Source of the DNA: BS150m-G50 sp964517435
Lineage (GTDB): Bacteria; CAIWAD01; BS150m-G50
NCBI GenBank assembly: GCA_964517435.1
Contig: CAZFEC010000003.1
Span: 1-64,000, forward strand
Length of the DNA stretch: 64,000 bases
Direction: 5' to 3'
The position numbers and the translations under genes were made by a program. The notes under the pieces are model-generated. The model saw only the letters and a list, made by a program, of their open reading frames with translations, did no database searches and was not told where the DNA came from. This document shows positions 35,012 through 44,300 of this stretch, piece by piece; the stretch's first letter is position 1, and each line of letters opens with the position of its first letter.

Positions 35012-36582
35012 GACTGCCTATCCTATTGACCGTGATGACGCTGGTGCTGACGCTCTGTTCATGCAGCCTGCTGCCGTTCATTCCCCAGCGCTACCCGGTG
35101 AGTGAGGTGGAGAATACGCTGCAGCAGGCGGGTAAGAACCGTCATCAACTGGAGGAAGTGCTGCGGCATTACTGCGCACCCGCCGACAGCATGCAGCTGC
35201 GGGCCGCCGAATACCTGATCGCCAATATGCCCGGCCACTGCTTCGTCCGGATCGGACTCTACGACTCCACCGACACCGAAATCACCATTGATGTCCTGGC
35301 CTGGCCCGACTATTCCGCACTGATCGCCGCCTGGGATTCGGTGGAAGCGGTCAAGGGTGAACTGAACTGGGGCCTGGCGGAGCAGGTGGACGACCTGCAG
35401 ACGATCCAGGCCGCTTACCTGATCGACAACATCGATCTGGCCTTCCAGGCCTGGCGGGAGAAACCGTGGGCGCGGGAGGTGAGTTTCGAGGATTTCTGCG
35501 AATACATCCTGCCCTACCGCGGCAGCAACGAACCGCTGGACCGCTGGCGCGACTGGTTCCTGGAACGCTATATCGATCTGCCGCGACTGATGCGGGATCC
35601 CGCTGATCCGCAGGAGGCAGCGTCGCTCATCAATGACGACATCAAAACCTGGTTCACCTTCACGGAGCGGTTCTATCGTCATCCCACCGATCAGAGCTTC
35701 TCAGAAATGCTGGCGACCGGCCTGGGCCGTTGTGAGGATATGACCAATCTCGCCATCTACGCGCTGCGGGCCAACGGACTGCCGGTGACCAGCGATTACA
35801 CCCCTCACTGGGCCGACACCGGCAACAACCACGCCTGGAACGCGCTGCTGACGCCGACCGGTGCGATTCCCTTCATGGGCGCCGAGAGTAATCCGGGTGA
35901 CTACCGGCTGCGGGGGAAGATGGCGAAAGCCTATCGCAAGTCGTACGCCGAGCAGAAGGACAACCTCTACTTCATCAAACCGGACTGGGAGGAGGTCCCC
36001 GGCTGGCTGGCGGGACGCAGCTATATCGATGTGACCACGCAGTACACACCGGTGACGGATGTAGAGCTGGAGCTGGAACAGCCGGCACCGGACAGCGTCG
36101 ATTTCGCCTATCTCTGTGTATTCAATTCCGGCGAGTGGAAAGCCATCCACTGGAGCTGGCTGCAGGAAGGGAAAGTCGATTTCAACGACATGGGTGTCGA
36201 CATAGCTTACCTGCCGATGTATTACGCGACTGAGGAGCTGATACCGGCCGGTGCGCCCTTCATCCTGACGGAGCAGGGCGATATCCGGCCGCTGCCGGGC
36301 CAGCCGGGAAAGACGGTCGATCTGCGTCTGATCTCGACGACGCGCCGTCGCACCGTCGTCGCTACCGACAGCATCGAGCAGGTATTCCTGGAAGTGGGGC
36401 GTGTATACGAGCTCTTCTACTGGCAGGAGGAGTGGCTCTCCCTGGGTGAGCAGACGGCCGGCGTCGAACCGCTGCTGTTTGAGGAGGTGCCGGCGGGACG
36501 CCTCTACTGGCTGGTGGCGGCCGACTCCCGCCGTGAGGAGAGGATCTTCACCTGGGAGAACGGAGCCCAGAAGTGGTGGTGA
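35008..36582 (+). CDS. Lipoprotein with transglutaminase-like domain
   Basis: 524 aa. The N-terminal hydrophobic segment ends in 'LTLCSC', a lipoprotein signal that would anchor it in the membrane. Residues about 195-310 form a transglutaminase-like cysteine-protease fold: 'GRCEDMTNLAIYALRANGLPV' with Cys near 242 and 'ADTGNNHAWNAL' with His near 274. The C-terminal part is beta-rich. Similar proteins in Bacteroidota are uncharacterised. The ATG overlaps the helicase stop (ATGA), so the two are co-transcribed and translationally coupled, although no functional link is obvious. Confidence 0.82.
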   Translation: MRLPILLTVMTLVLTLCSCSLLPFIPQRYPVSEVENTLQQAGKNRHQLEEVLRHYCAPADSMQLRAAEYLIANMPGHCFVRIGLYDSTDTEITIDVLAWPDYSALIAAWDSVEAVKGELNWGLAEQVDDLQTIQAAYLIDNIDLAFQAWREKPWAREVSFEDFCEYILPYRGSNEPLDRWRDWFLERYIDLPRLMRDPADPQEAASLINDDIKTWFTFTERFYRHPTDQSFSEMLATGLGRCEDMTNLAIYALRANGLPVTSDYTPHWADTGNNHAWNALLTPTGAIPFMGAESNPGDYRLRGKMAKAYRKSYAEQKDNLYFIKPDWEEVPGWLAGRSYIDVTTQYTPVTDVELELEQPAPDSVDFAYLCVFNSGEWKAIHWSWLQEGKVDFNDMGVDIAYLPMYYATEELIPAGAPFILTEQGDIRPLPGQPGKTVDLRLISTTRRRTVVATDSIEQVFLEVGRVYELFYWQEEWLSLGEQTAGVEPLLFEEVPAGRLYWLVAADSRREERIFTWENGAQKWW

Positions 36583-36710
36583 GCCGCACTACCAGTTGCG
36601 GTACCAGATTTTACTTGTTTCCCGGAATGGCGGCCTCTATTATTTTAGTCTTTGCATAAGCCATGAATGGTCAGTAATGGACTGCTGATTGATTCACAGC
36701 ATGGCCGCGG

Positions 36711-36784
36711 CGGGGCGTAGCGCAGCCCGGTAGCGCGTACGGTTCGGGACCGTAAGGTCGCTGGTTCGAGTCCAGTCGCCCCGA
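36711..36784 (+). tRNA. tRNA-Pro (anticodon CGG)
   Basis: A complete cloverleaf can be drawn. The acceptor stem pairs CGGGGCG (36711-36717) with CGCCCCG (36777-36783), A is the discriminator base, the D arm contains AGCCCGGTA, the anticodon stem TACGG/CCGTA encloses the loop TTCGGGA (anticodon CGG), and the T loop is TTCGAGT. It reads proline codon CCG. CCA is not encoded. A terminator follows directly. Confidence 0.95.
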
Positions 36785-36792
36785 CTTGTCTG

Positions 36793-36818
36793 AAAACCCG
36801 GTTTATTCCGGGTTTTTC
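36793..36818 (+). terminator. Intrinsic terminator after tRNA-Pro
   Basis: Stem AAAACCCGG (36793-36801) and CCGGGTTTT (36808-36816), loop TTTATT, with the T-run continuing to 36817. It ends the tRNA transcript before leuS. Confidence 0.8.
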
Positions 36819-36888
36819 TGTTAGGATACGGCAACGCGAAAATCCGTGTTTGTCGTTGTGGTGATGTTTTTGCCACCGAGGAGTAACC

Positions 36889-39348
36889 ATGTCTGATCAG
36901 TACGCCCATCAGGAGGTGGAAGCCAAATGGCGCCAGTACTGGCGGGAAGCGGGCAGCCACCGGATCGATCTGAAACAGTCGGAGCAGCGGCTCTATGCGC
37001 TGGTGATGTTCTCTTATCCCTCGGGCGATCGACTGCATATCGGACATTGGTACAACTACGGCCCCGCCGATACCTGGGCGCGTTTCAAGAAGATGCAGGG
37101 CTACTCCGTCTTTGAACCGATGGGCTTCGACTCCTTCGGTCTGCCGGCGGAAAACTATGCCGTCCAGCATGGCATCCACCCGGCCAGGAGCACCCGCGAG
37201 AACATCGACTACATCACGCAGCAGCTGGACCACATCGGCGCGATGTATGACTGGGATTACGCGCTGGAGACATCCGCTCCGGAGTATTACCGCTGGACCC
37301 AGTGGCTTTTCCTGACCCTGTACGAGCATGGTTACGCCTACCAGGCGGAAGCGCCGGTCAACTGGTGTGACTCCTGCGGTACGGTGCTGGCTAATGAGCA
37401 GGTCATCGACGGCCATTGCGAACGCTGTGAAAGTCCGGTGCAGCGCAAGGAGATGAAGCAGTGGTTCTTCCGGATCACCGCTTTTACCGAGGAGCTGCTG
37501 GCCGGTCTGGACAATCTGGACTGGCCGGAGAAGACCCGCAAGCTGCAGACCAACTGGATCGGTCGTTCCGAGGGCACCAACATCAGTTTCGAAATCGGCG
37601 GCAGCGGCGACAAGGTGGAAGTGTTTACCACCCGTCCCGACACGCTCTATGGCGTCACCTACGTCGTCTTCGCGCCGGAGCATCCGCTGGTGGAGAAAAT
37701 CGCCAGCGACGGGCAGTGGGCCGATGTCCAGGAGTACATCAACCTGACCCGCACCCGCAACGAGATCGAGCGCACCTCCACCGACCGTGAAAAGAGCGGC
37801 GTCTTCACTGGTGCTTACGTGATACATCCCCTGACCGGTGAGGAACTGCCGATCTGGATCGCCGACTACGTACTGTCTTCCTATGGCACCGGTATCGTGA
37901 TGGCGGTGCCGGCGCACGATCAGCGTGATTTCGAATTCGCGCGCAAGTTCGAACTGCCGCTGCGTGTTGTGATCACGCCGCCGGAGGAGAACCTGGATCC
38001 CAGTCTGATGGAGGAGGCTTTCACCGGTGAAGGGGTGATGGTGAATTCCGCCGAATTCAACGGTCTGCCCTCCAGCGAGGGGAGCCGTCTGGTCACCGAA
38101 CACCTGGCCGGGGCCGACAAGGGGGATGCGGCGGTGACCTACCGGTTGCGCGACTGGTTGATCTCGCGGCAGCGTTACTGGGGCGCACCGATCCCGATTA
38201 TCCATTGCGAGCAGTGCGGTCCGGTGCCGGTATCGAAAGAGGAACTGCCGGTCAGGTTGCCGGAGGATGTCGATTTCCGCCCCCGCGGCAAATCGCCGCT
38301 GGCGACCAACGCGGAGTTCATGCAGATTCCCTGTCCTCAGTGCGGCGGTCCAGCCCGGCGCGATCCCGACACCATGGACACCTTCGTCTGTTCCTCCTGG
38401 TACTTTCTGCGCTTCATCTCGCCCCGCCTGGAGGATGAACCCTGGGATCCCGAGCTGGTGTCCCGCTGGCTGCCGGTCGATCAGTATATCGGCGGGGCGG
38501 AGCACGCCACCATGCACCTGCTGTACGCCCGTTTCATCACTCACGCGTTGAACAGCCTCGGGCTGCTGGACTTCAAGGAACCCTTCACACGGCTGGTGCA
38601 CCAGGGGGTCATTACACGCAACGGCGACAAGATGTCGAAGTCGCGGGGCAACGCGGTTTCACCCGACGAGTTCATCGCCCGCTACGGTACCGATGTATTC
38701 CGCATGTACATGATGTTCATGGGGGACTACCGCGAAGGGGGCGACTGGAGTGACAAGGGTATCACCGGCATCGAGCGGTTCCGCAACCGCGTCTGGCGTG
38801 CCGTCGGGGATTGGTACCAGGCCGACGTCGAACCCACTGAAACCGACATGCCGGTTGAGACGCGACGGATCCTGCACTACACCATCCAGCAGGTAACCGG
38901 CGATCTGGAGGACTTTCATTTCAACACGGCCATCTCCCGGCTGATGGAGCTGGTCAACGAGATCTACCGGCTGAAGCAGCTGCCGGAAGCGGAGCAACCA
39001 GCACCCGCGAACATCAACTACTTGTTCCGCATACTGACCCGGCTGATCGCTCCCTTCGCTCCGCACCTGGGCGAGGAGTTGTGGGCCGTTCTGGGCGAGG
39101 AACCCTCACTGTTCACACAGTCCTGGCCCACTTTCGACGAGAAGGCGCTGGCGGTGCAGGTGCAGACGATCGTGATCCAGATCAACGGCAAGGTACGTGA
39201 TACAATCGAAGTGCCGGCGGGTATCGACCGCCAGCAGTTGGAAGGGTTGGTGCTGGAGCGTGAGCGTGTAAAGCATTACCTGGCCGGCAAGGATCTGAAA
39301 AAGCTGATCATCGTGCCGGGCAAGCTGGTCAGCCTCGTCGTCAAGTAG
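36889..39348 (+). CDS. leuS: Leucyl-tRNA synthetase
   Basis: 819 aa class I synthetase that charges tRNA-Leu. It has the HIGH motif ('HIGHWYNY'), 'PMGFDSFGLPAENYA', a zinc-type insert ('WCDSCGTVLANEQV', 'CERCESPV'), the CP1 editing domain ('TTRPDTLYGVTYVVFAPEHP', 'GTGIVMAVPAHDQRDFEFA'), the KMSKS motif ('GDKMSKSRGN') and the anticodon-binding C-terminal region. Slightly shorter than the E. coli enzyme but complete. GAGGAG lies 6 nt before the ATG. A PepSY-TM-like gene follows. Confidence 0.97.
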   Translation: MSDQYAHQEVEAKWRQYWREAGSHRIDLKQSEQRLYALVMFSYPSGDRLHIGHWYNYGPADTWARFKKMQGYSVFEPMGFDSFGLPAENYAVQHGIHPARSTRENIDYITQQLDHIGAMYDWDYALETSAPEYYRWTQWLFLTLYEHGYAYQAEAPVNWCDSCGTVLANEQVIDGHCERCESPVQRKEMKQWFFRITAFTEELLAGLDNLDWPEKTRKLQTNWIGRSEGTNISFEIGGSGDKVEVFTTRPDTLYGVTYVVFAPEHPLVEKIASDGQWADVQEYINLTRTRNEIERTSTDREKSGVFTGAYVIHPLTGEELPIWIADYVLSSYGTGIVMAVPAHDQRDFEFARKFELPLRVVITPPEENLDPSLMEEAFTGEGVMVNSAEFNGLPSSEGSRLVTEHLAGADKGDAAVTYRLRDWLISRQRYWGAPIPIIHCEQCGPVPVSKEELPVRLPEDVDFRPRGKSPLATNAEFMQIPCPQCGGPARRDPDTMDTFVCSSWYFLRFISPRLEDEPWDPELVSRWLPVDQYIGGAEHATMHLLYARFITHALNSLGLLDFKEPFTRLVHQGVITRNGDKMSKSRGNAVSPDEFIARYGTDVFRMYMMFMGDYREGGDWSDKGITGIERFRNRVWRAVGDWYQADVEPTETDMPVETRRILHYTIQQVTGDLEDFHFNTAISRLMELVNEIYRLKQLPEAEQPAPANINYLFRILTRLIAPFAPHLGEELWAVLGEEPSLFTQSWPTFDEKALAVQVQTIVIQINGKVRDTIEVPAGIDRQQLEGLVLERERVKHYLAGKDLKKLIIVPGKLVSLVVK

Positions 39349-39366
39349 AGGAGCGGTAACCGGACT

Positions 39367-39789
39367 ATGGCTACAAACCTGCGCTGGTGGCGACGCATAC
39401 ACCGCTGGATGACCGGGTACCGACGCAGTCTGGCCCTGGTACTGGCGCTGCTCTTTCTCACGATAGCCGTCACCGGTTTCCTGCTCAATCACCTGCACGA
39501 CTTCAGCTTCATCAACCGGAGTTACGTCCCGCTTTGGCTGCTTCCCTCCTCCTACAGCGAGCGGGTGGAGACAATCAGCCGGGCGCAGGTGGACATTCCG
39601 GGCGGCGAGCTGCCCGGCGCTCCCCTGCAATGGGTGATCTGGGATCTGCATACCGGTGATTTCTTTGGTCCCTGGGGCGTGTTCTTCTACGACGCACTGA
39701 CACTGCTGGCACTGGTGCTGATTGTGACCGGTTTTTATATGTTGTATGTAACTCGTTCTAAACGATTGGATGTAAAAAGGAGAAAATGA
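39367..39789 (+). CDS. PepSY-associated transmembrane protein
   Basis: 140 aa. An N-terminal basic stretch ('RWWRRIHRWMTGYRRS') leads to one membrane helix (about 22-44), a periplasmic loop of about 65 residues, and a second helix (about 104-127) ending in a basic tail. This two-helix arrangement with 'TGFLLNH' resembles PepSY_TM proteins. It overlaps the following lipoprotein gene by 4 nt and so is coupled to it. Specific function unknown. Confidence 0.7.
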   Translation: MATNLRWWRRIHRWMTGYRRSLALVLALLFLTIAVTGFLLNHLHDFSFINRSYVPLWLLPSSYSERVETISRAQVDIPGGELPGAPLQWVIWDLHTGDFFGPWGVFFYDALTLLALVLIVTGFYMLYVTRSKRLDVKRRK

Positions 39790-40403
39790 TGCGATTGACA
39801 GCCACATTGTTGACCACCTTGCTGCTGCTGGCAGCCTGTTCCCAGAAAGCCGGCGATACGACGCTGCCGGGGAAGACCTACGGCGGCGAGATCACCATCA
39901 GTGAGACGATTACCCTGGCGGACGCGGCGGAGCGTCTTGACGCGCTGCAGGGGGTGGAGGTAGCTCTGCGTGGTTCAATCCAGGCAATGTGCCTGCATAA
40001 GGGTGATTGGCTCACCTGGTCGGAAGGGGACAACCAGCTGATCGTCCAGTTCAAGGATCACGCTTATACCATCCCGACCGAGGCCAAGGGTAAGGAAGTG
40101 CTGGTGCAGGGCTTTCTGCGCAGCGAACCGCTGCCCTTGAACTGCGAAAAAGCGGAACACGAACAGAGAATGGCGCATGGTACCAAAACTGCAACACAGA
40201 TCGCGGCTGAACACATAGTTGAGGAAGCTGCCCAGGATGAACGGATCGTTGCCTCTACTGCCGCCAAGGAAGCGCCGGCGCACGGGGAAGTTATCTCCAC
40301 CGACGCCGCCAAGCAGGAAGCCAAACCCCAGACCCAGGCACAAGAGGAGCCGGAGGTCAACCGAATGTATTTCGTCGCCACCGCGGTCAGAGTGCTCGAC
40401 TGA
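39786..40403 (+). CDS. DUF4920-like lipoprotein with charged C-terminal extension
   Basis: 205 aa. Signal and lipobox 'LLLLAACS' give an N-terminal lipid anchor. Residues about 32-120 follow the DUF4920 layout ('YGGEITISETITLADAA', 'VEVALRGSIQAMCLHKGDWLTW', 'GKEVLVQGFL'). The usual second cysteine of the family's C-x-x-x-G-C-W motif is Asp here (CLHKGDW). Residues about 120-190 are an Ala/Glu/Lys/Gln-rich, probably disordered segment. AAAGGAG precedes the start. A strong terminator follows. Confidence 0.7.
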   Translation: MMRLTATLLTTLLLLAACSQKAGDTTLPGKTYGGEITISETITLADAAERLDALQGVEVALRGSIQAMCLHKGDWLTWSEGDNQLIVQFKDHAYTIPTEAKGKEVLVQGFLRSEPLPLNCEKAEHEQRMAHGTKTATQIAAEHIVEEAAQDERIVASTAAKEAPAHGEVISTDAAKQEAKPQTQAQEEPEVNRMYFVATAVRVLD

Positions 40404-40431
40404 TTACGACCTCGATCTGAAAGTGCTGCAA

Positions 40432-40460
40432 GAAAAGCCACTCTCGCGAGTGGCTTTTTA
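40432..40460 (+). terminator. Intrinsic terminator after the DUF4920-like gene
   Basis: Stem AAAAGCCACTC (40433-40443) pairs with GAGTGGCTTTT (40448-40458) around TCGC, followed by the end of the T-run. It should stop plus-strand transcription of the leuS/PepSY/lipoprotein group. Confidence 0.85.
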
Positions 40461-40487
40461 ATGCTTGCGATTAGAAATAGGCGTCAA

Positions 40488-40522
40488 GAAGTGATTAAAA
40501 CGCGAAGCGTTTTAATCACTTC
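40488..40522. terminator. 16-bp perfect hairpin between convergent genes
   Basis: GAAGTGATTAAAACGC (40488-40503) and its exact complement (40507-40522) enclose a 3-nt loop. The inner part, AAAACGC/GCGTTTT, has the A-run/GC-stem/T-run form of a bidirectional terminator. The right arm overlaps the stop codon of the minus-strand S8 protease gene. Confidence 0.7.
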
Positions 40523-43014
40523 ACCAACAGCGCTTTGCGCGTTTGACTGCGTTCGGCCTGTTGCAGCCTGACCAGGTAAATGCCGGCAGGCAGCTCTGAG
40601 CCGTCCAGCTCGACGTGATACACACCCGCCGCCAGATTGCCCTCGCGCAGCACCATCATTTCCCGCCCCAGCAGATCGAACACCGCCAGGCGCGTCCAGC
40701 CGGCGTGCGCCAGAGAGAACCCGCAGCGCGTGGTCGGATTGAAGGGATTGGGATACAGCGGCTGCAGCGCGAACTGAAGCAGCGCGGCCGGTTCCGCCCA
40801 GGTTCCCTCGCCGGTAGCGACGAAGCAGCTGAACAGCCCGAGCGGCGCACCCGGGGGTAACCGGACTTCGTCACCCACCAGATCGGCTGCCTGGAAATAA
40901 TACTGTATAGTGCCGTCGACACTCAGCGGCAGGATCGCTGTATAGGTATCATCACCCGCTGGTTCCAGCGGCACTTCGCCCTCACCGCCGTTGTCGTCGA
41001 ACCAGTATAGTCCGCTGCCGGCGGGATCGAAACCGTAGGCGCCATCGATCGTGCAGTTCAGCACCGTCCCCTCCGCCTGCTGGAACAGTGTGTCTGCCGG
41101 TTCATGCTGCAGCGCGATTCGATCGTTGTCGTGCGGCAGCAGCAGGCTGAAGAGCTGGTAGCCCATCGGGAGTACGCCGGTCACGGTGACGGTCCAGCTG
41201 CCGGGCTGCGGCGAGGTAACTTCGACCTGCTCGACGTTGTTGAGGGAATCATCACCGGTGACCGCCGGCTGGGACGGATTGTCGGCATCCAGCACCCAGG
41301 GCAGGAAGGTCGTCCCTCCCGGGTCGGTCAGGCGTAGATCCAGATCGTTGATCAAGGTCCGCCCGGCGTTCTCCGTGCCGGGAAAGTCGTCCCAGACCAG
41401 CGTTACCCGCAGGCGTTCGGTGCCGGCGGCGATGTTGAATTCCCGGGTGTATTCCGATTCGGCCAGCAGCCAGCCCTCCACGAAGTCCTCGTGATAGAGT
41501 TGTTCCACCGCCGCCTGGGCGTCGATACCGCCCCAGCCGTACTGGAAGTTGGGTCCGGACGTCCCAAGGTCCTCCGCGGTCTGAATCAGCAGACCCTTGA
41601 GCAGGGAGGGATAGGGCGTCGAACCATACCTTTCGTGATAGGCCTGCTGTAAAAGTGTCACGACACCGCTCGCGGCGGGAGCCGCCATGGACGTGCCGCA
41701 CCAGCCCGGACCACCGTAACCCTGGGGCGGCAGTGTCGACTTGATATACCCGCTGGTTTCGCAGCCGGGGGCGCAGATGTCCGGTTTGATGCGGCCGTCA
41801 TCCACCGGCCCCCAGCTGGAGAAGCCGGTCATGGTGGAGTTGTTGGAGTTGATGGCGCCGATCGTGAGTATATTTTTCGCCGGCGCCGGCGGCGGGATAT
41901 TGGCGTAGGAGTTGGAGTTCTGACCGCATTCGTTCCAGCCCCTCTCGTTGCCGACAGCGAACTGGACGCTGACCAGCCAGCCCGGCACGACTTCGTCAAC
42001 TTCCACGCAGAAAGCAGCGTAGTCGCCGTAGAAATCGCAATAAGGAGGTTCGACTCCGTAACCCCAGGAGTTGTTCGACACCACTAATCCAAGGTCTTCC
42101 GCCGCGTCGACATATTCGTCTGGAGTGTCGTCCCAATCCCAGGAGTGGAGCGAGGCTGCCGGAGCCATACCCCGCCACTGCAAATCGTAGCCGCCATTGT
42201 TGTCGCTGTTGCCGCCGTCTCCCGCCATGGTACCGGCCACATGCGTCGCGTGCTGATCTGTGTCCTGGGGATCCTCCAGCACCAGCCTGTCGTCGAAGTC
42301 GGGATGCAGCGTCGAAACCGTACCGCCGTCCCAGACCCCGGCCACGGTGCCGCTGCCGTCCAGGGCGTAGTAAGGTTCCTGCAGTCCGTCAACCTGCATA
42401 TTGGCTCTGGCACCGTCGTTGAAGCGCCGCGGCGGTGGGGGCACCGGTTCGATCCAGCGCACCGTCTTGACTTCCGCCAGGCGCAGCAGGTCACCCTCCG
42501 GCAGTGCCAGCGTGAGACGCCGGAAGCGGTCGTTGCGCGCCAGCACCTGCCAACCGGCTGCCTTAGCCAGCGCCTGGATTTGGGCGGCAAAACCGGCCTC
42601 GTATCTGTATGCCCTCACGATGACCTGGAGCTCACCGCCGGCGGTGTAAGCCGCTGAATGAAGCTGTCCCCGGCGCAGCTGCAGCGCCAGCTTATCCTCC
42701 AGCCTGATATCACCGATCCAGTGCGGAGCGGGCGTCAGTTGCGTCGGTACTACATCGTCCAGTTCGACATACCAGAAACCGGTGGGGAGGTACTGATGCA
42801 GGCGGGCGCCGGCGGACGCCAGCTGCTCCCTTTCAGCCGTGGAAGGGAGCCGGTCGAAATGGATGTAGTAGAAACCGCTGAGTCTGTCCGCGGCGATCCG
42901 GTTGGGGGCGGTTTCAGTGTCGATTACTCCGTCGCGAAGCTGTAGCAGGGCGGCGTCGGCCCCGCGGCTGGGCAGTAACAGGGCGGTCAGCAAACAGGTT
43001 ATCAGAATCAGCAT
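40516..43014 (-). CDS. Secreted subtilisin-like S8 protease with C-terminal sorting domain
   Basis: 832 aa with a signal peptide (about 1-21), an inhibitor-like propeptide (about 40-190) and an S8 domain (about 200-500). The triad is Asp229 ('GVWDGG'), His258 ('HATHVAGT') and Ser442 ('GTSMAAP'), with Asn355 as oxyanion residue. Residues about 505-620 are a P-domain-like beta sandwich ('VTLVWDDFPGT', 'LINDLDLRLTDP'). Residues about 745-832 are a sorting domain ('YPNPFNPTT', 'AGIYLVRLQ', 'KALLVK'). It starts 3 bp after the TPR gene stop and is last in the M16-M1-TPR-S8 operon. Confidence 0.92.
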   Translation of the reverse strand: MLILITCLLTALLLPSRGADAALLQLRDGVIDTETAPNRIAADRLSGFYYIHFDRLPSTAEREQLASAGARLHQYLPTGFWYVELDDVVPTQLTPAPHWIGDIRLEDKLALQLRRGQLHSAAYTAGGELQVIVRAYRYEAGFAAQIQALAKAAGWQVLARNDRFRRLTLALPEGDLLRLAEVKTVRWIEPVPPPPRRFNDGARANMQVDGLQEPYYALDGSGTVAGVWDGGTVSTLHPDFDDRLVLEDPQDTDQHATHVAGTMAGDGGNSDNNGGYDLQWRGMAPAASLHSWDWDDTPDEYVDAAEDLGLVVSNNSWGYGVEPPYCDFYGDYAAFCVEVDEVVPGWLVSVQFAVGNERGWNECGQNSNSYANIPPPAPAKNILTIGAINSNNSTMTGFSSWGPVDDGRIKPDICAPGCETSGYIKSTLPPQGYGGPGWCGTSMAAPAASGVVTLLQQAYHERYGSTPYPSLLKGLLIQTAEDLGTSGPNFQYGWGGIDAQAAVEQLYHEDFVEGWLLAESEYTREFNIAAGTERLRVTLVWDDFPGTENAGRTLINDLDLRLTDPGGTTFLPWVLDADNPSQPAVTGDDSLNNVEQVEVTSPQPGSWTVTVTGVLPMGYQLFSLLLPHDNDRIALQHEPADTLFQQAEGTVLNCTIDGAYGFDPAGSGLYWFDDNGGEGEVPLEPAGDDTYTAILPLSVDGTIQYYFQAADLVGDEVRLPPGAPLGLFSCFVATGEGTWAEPAALLQFALQPLYPNPFNPTTRCGFSLAHAGWTRLAVFDLLGREMMVLREGNLAAGVYHVELDGSELPAGIYLVRLQQAERSQTRKALLVK

Positions 43015-43017
43015 TTT

Positions 43018-44274
43018 TTATTCCTCAGGTGTATTGTGATCGGGGGTTGCCTTCTCCCCTTGTTTTTCTCTTTCCAGGGCGAGGACTTCTTCGATCATAC
43101 GCATCTGTTCGCAGGCCGGCAGATCTCCCTCCCGGCAGGCATACCGGAAGTAGACCAGCGCGGAGTCCCGCCGGCCGACATGCAGGTACAACTCCCCGAT
43201 TTCCAGGGAGAGATCGACTGTCTGCGGGAGGAATCGGTAGGCCTCGCGATAGCTTTGCAGCGCACTCTCCAGCGAATCACCGCGCACGTAGAGACGTGCT
43301 TTCTCCAATTCAACCTGGGGGAGCGGCGGCAGGGAGTCGATCAACGCCCGCGCCTCCGCCAGGCGTTCCAGACTTGAGAGCGACTGCACGGCGTACAACT
43401 GGTAGTTGGTTTGAGTGGAATCGATCAGAATCAGCTTGCGGGCCGTGTGCAGCGCGGCCAGGAAGTTGCGGTTCTCCATCTCGATGAGGAAGGATTCCTC
43501 CAGGAAGATCTCGACCGCGGTCGAGTAAGAGTTGAGCGACGCGGTGTCGAACTCCTCGTAGAGATCAATCGCCTCTACAGGTGCATAGGTCGAGCGTTGT
43601 GCCAGGATAGAATCGACGACCTCGATCGCCAGACAGCCACCGGTGAGCTGATGGGCCTTGAGGTGATAGCGCACCGCCAGTTCCGGATTGCCTAACAGCT
43701 GGTAGCAATAGGCGGTTTTGTTGTGCAGCAAACCCGAGGCGTTCTGCTCCGGCAGCAGGGCCAGAGCCGTGCGATACCAATCCAGGGCTGCGGCCGGCTG
43801 ACGTTGCTGCAGATCAATGTCTCCGTGTAGATGGTACCCCTCCGGGCGGAGCGGCTCAATGGTGATGGCCTGGTTTGCCTGCATTCGCGCCCCCGCCAGG
43901 TCCCAACCGGAAAGCAGCAGCCGGCCCAGCTCGATCCGGGCGGGGAAGAGTCCCGGCAGCAAGTCCACCGCGCATTGGAGGTGAAACAGTGCACTGTCGG
44001 CGGCCCCTTCCCGGTTGAGGCGAAGTCCGGTCAGATATGCATTGATGCCGGGTGAGGATTCTTCCGTAATCGGCTCGGTGAGTGTGGTGACGGTGTTCCC
44101 GGCGGCGGAAACGAGCGGAAGATCTTCCGGTTGTGAGGCAGCGGCAGCAGACGGACGGCAGAGCAGGGTGCTGCATATCGCGCCGATCAGGAGAGTCGTG
44201 CTGAACGAACGGTCTGGTCGCATGCGCCCCACCGGGCGCCACAGCCGCGAGACAGCAGCGAATATGGAACTCAA
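43018..44274 (-). CDS. Exported TPR-repeat protein
   Basis: 418 aa if translation starts at the TTG at 44274, which has AAAGGAG 6 nt upstream; an ATG at residue 18 of this version is the alternative. A signal peptide ('TTLLIGAICSTLLCRPSAAAA') precedes a run of tetratricopeptide repeats (for example 'LRLNREGAADSALFHLQCAV', 'IDLQQRQPAAALDWYRTALA', 'GELYLHVGRRDSALVYFRYA'). A final Lys/Glu-rich tail is disordered. TPR proteins of this type scaffold envelope complexes. It lies 26 bp after the M1 peptidase gene and 3 bp before the S8 gene, so it may assist export or assembly of the peptidases (inference). Confidence 0.8.
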   Translation of the reverse strand: MSSIFAAVSRLWRPVGRMRPDRSFSTTLLIGAICSTLLCRPSAAAASQPEDLPLVSAAGNTVTTLTEPITEESSPGINAYLTGLRLNREGAADSALFHLQCAVDLLPGLFPARIELGRLLLSGWDLAGARMQANQAITIEPLRPEGYHLHGDIDLQQRQPAAALDWYRTALALLPEQNASGLLHNKTAYCYQLLGNPELAVRYHLKAHQLTGGCLAIEVVDSILAQRSTYAPVEAIDLYEEFDTASLNSYSTAVEIFLEESFLIEMENRNFLAALHTARKLILIDSTQTNYQLYAVQSLSSLERLAEARALIDSLPPLPQVELEKARLYVRGDSLESALQSYREAYRFLPQTVDLSLEIGELYLHVGRRDSALVYFRYACREGDLPACEQMRMIEEVLALEREKQGEKATPDHNTPEE

Positions 44275-44300
44275 GCTGATCTCCTTTCCGGCGGTTTGTA

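Noticed and set aside
36694..38601. A 635-codon open frame on the minus strand opposite leuS
   Set aside because: It crosses the tRNA gene and runs antisense to leuS; no domain or ribosome site supports it.
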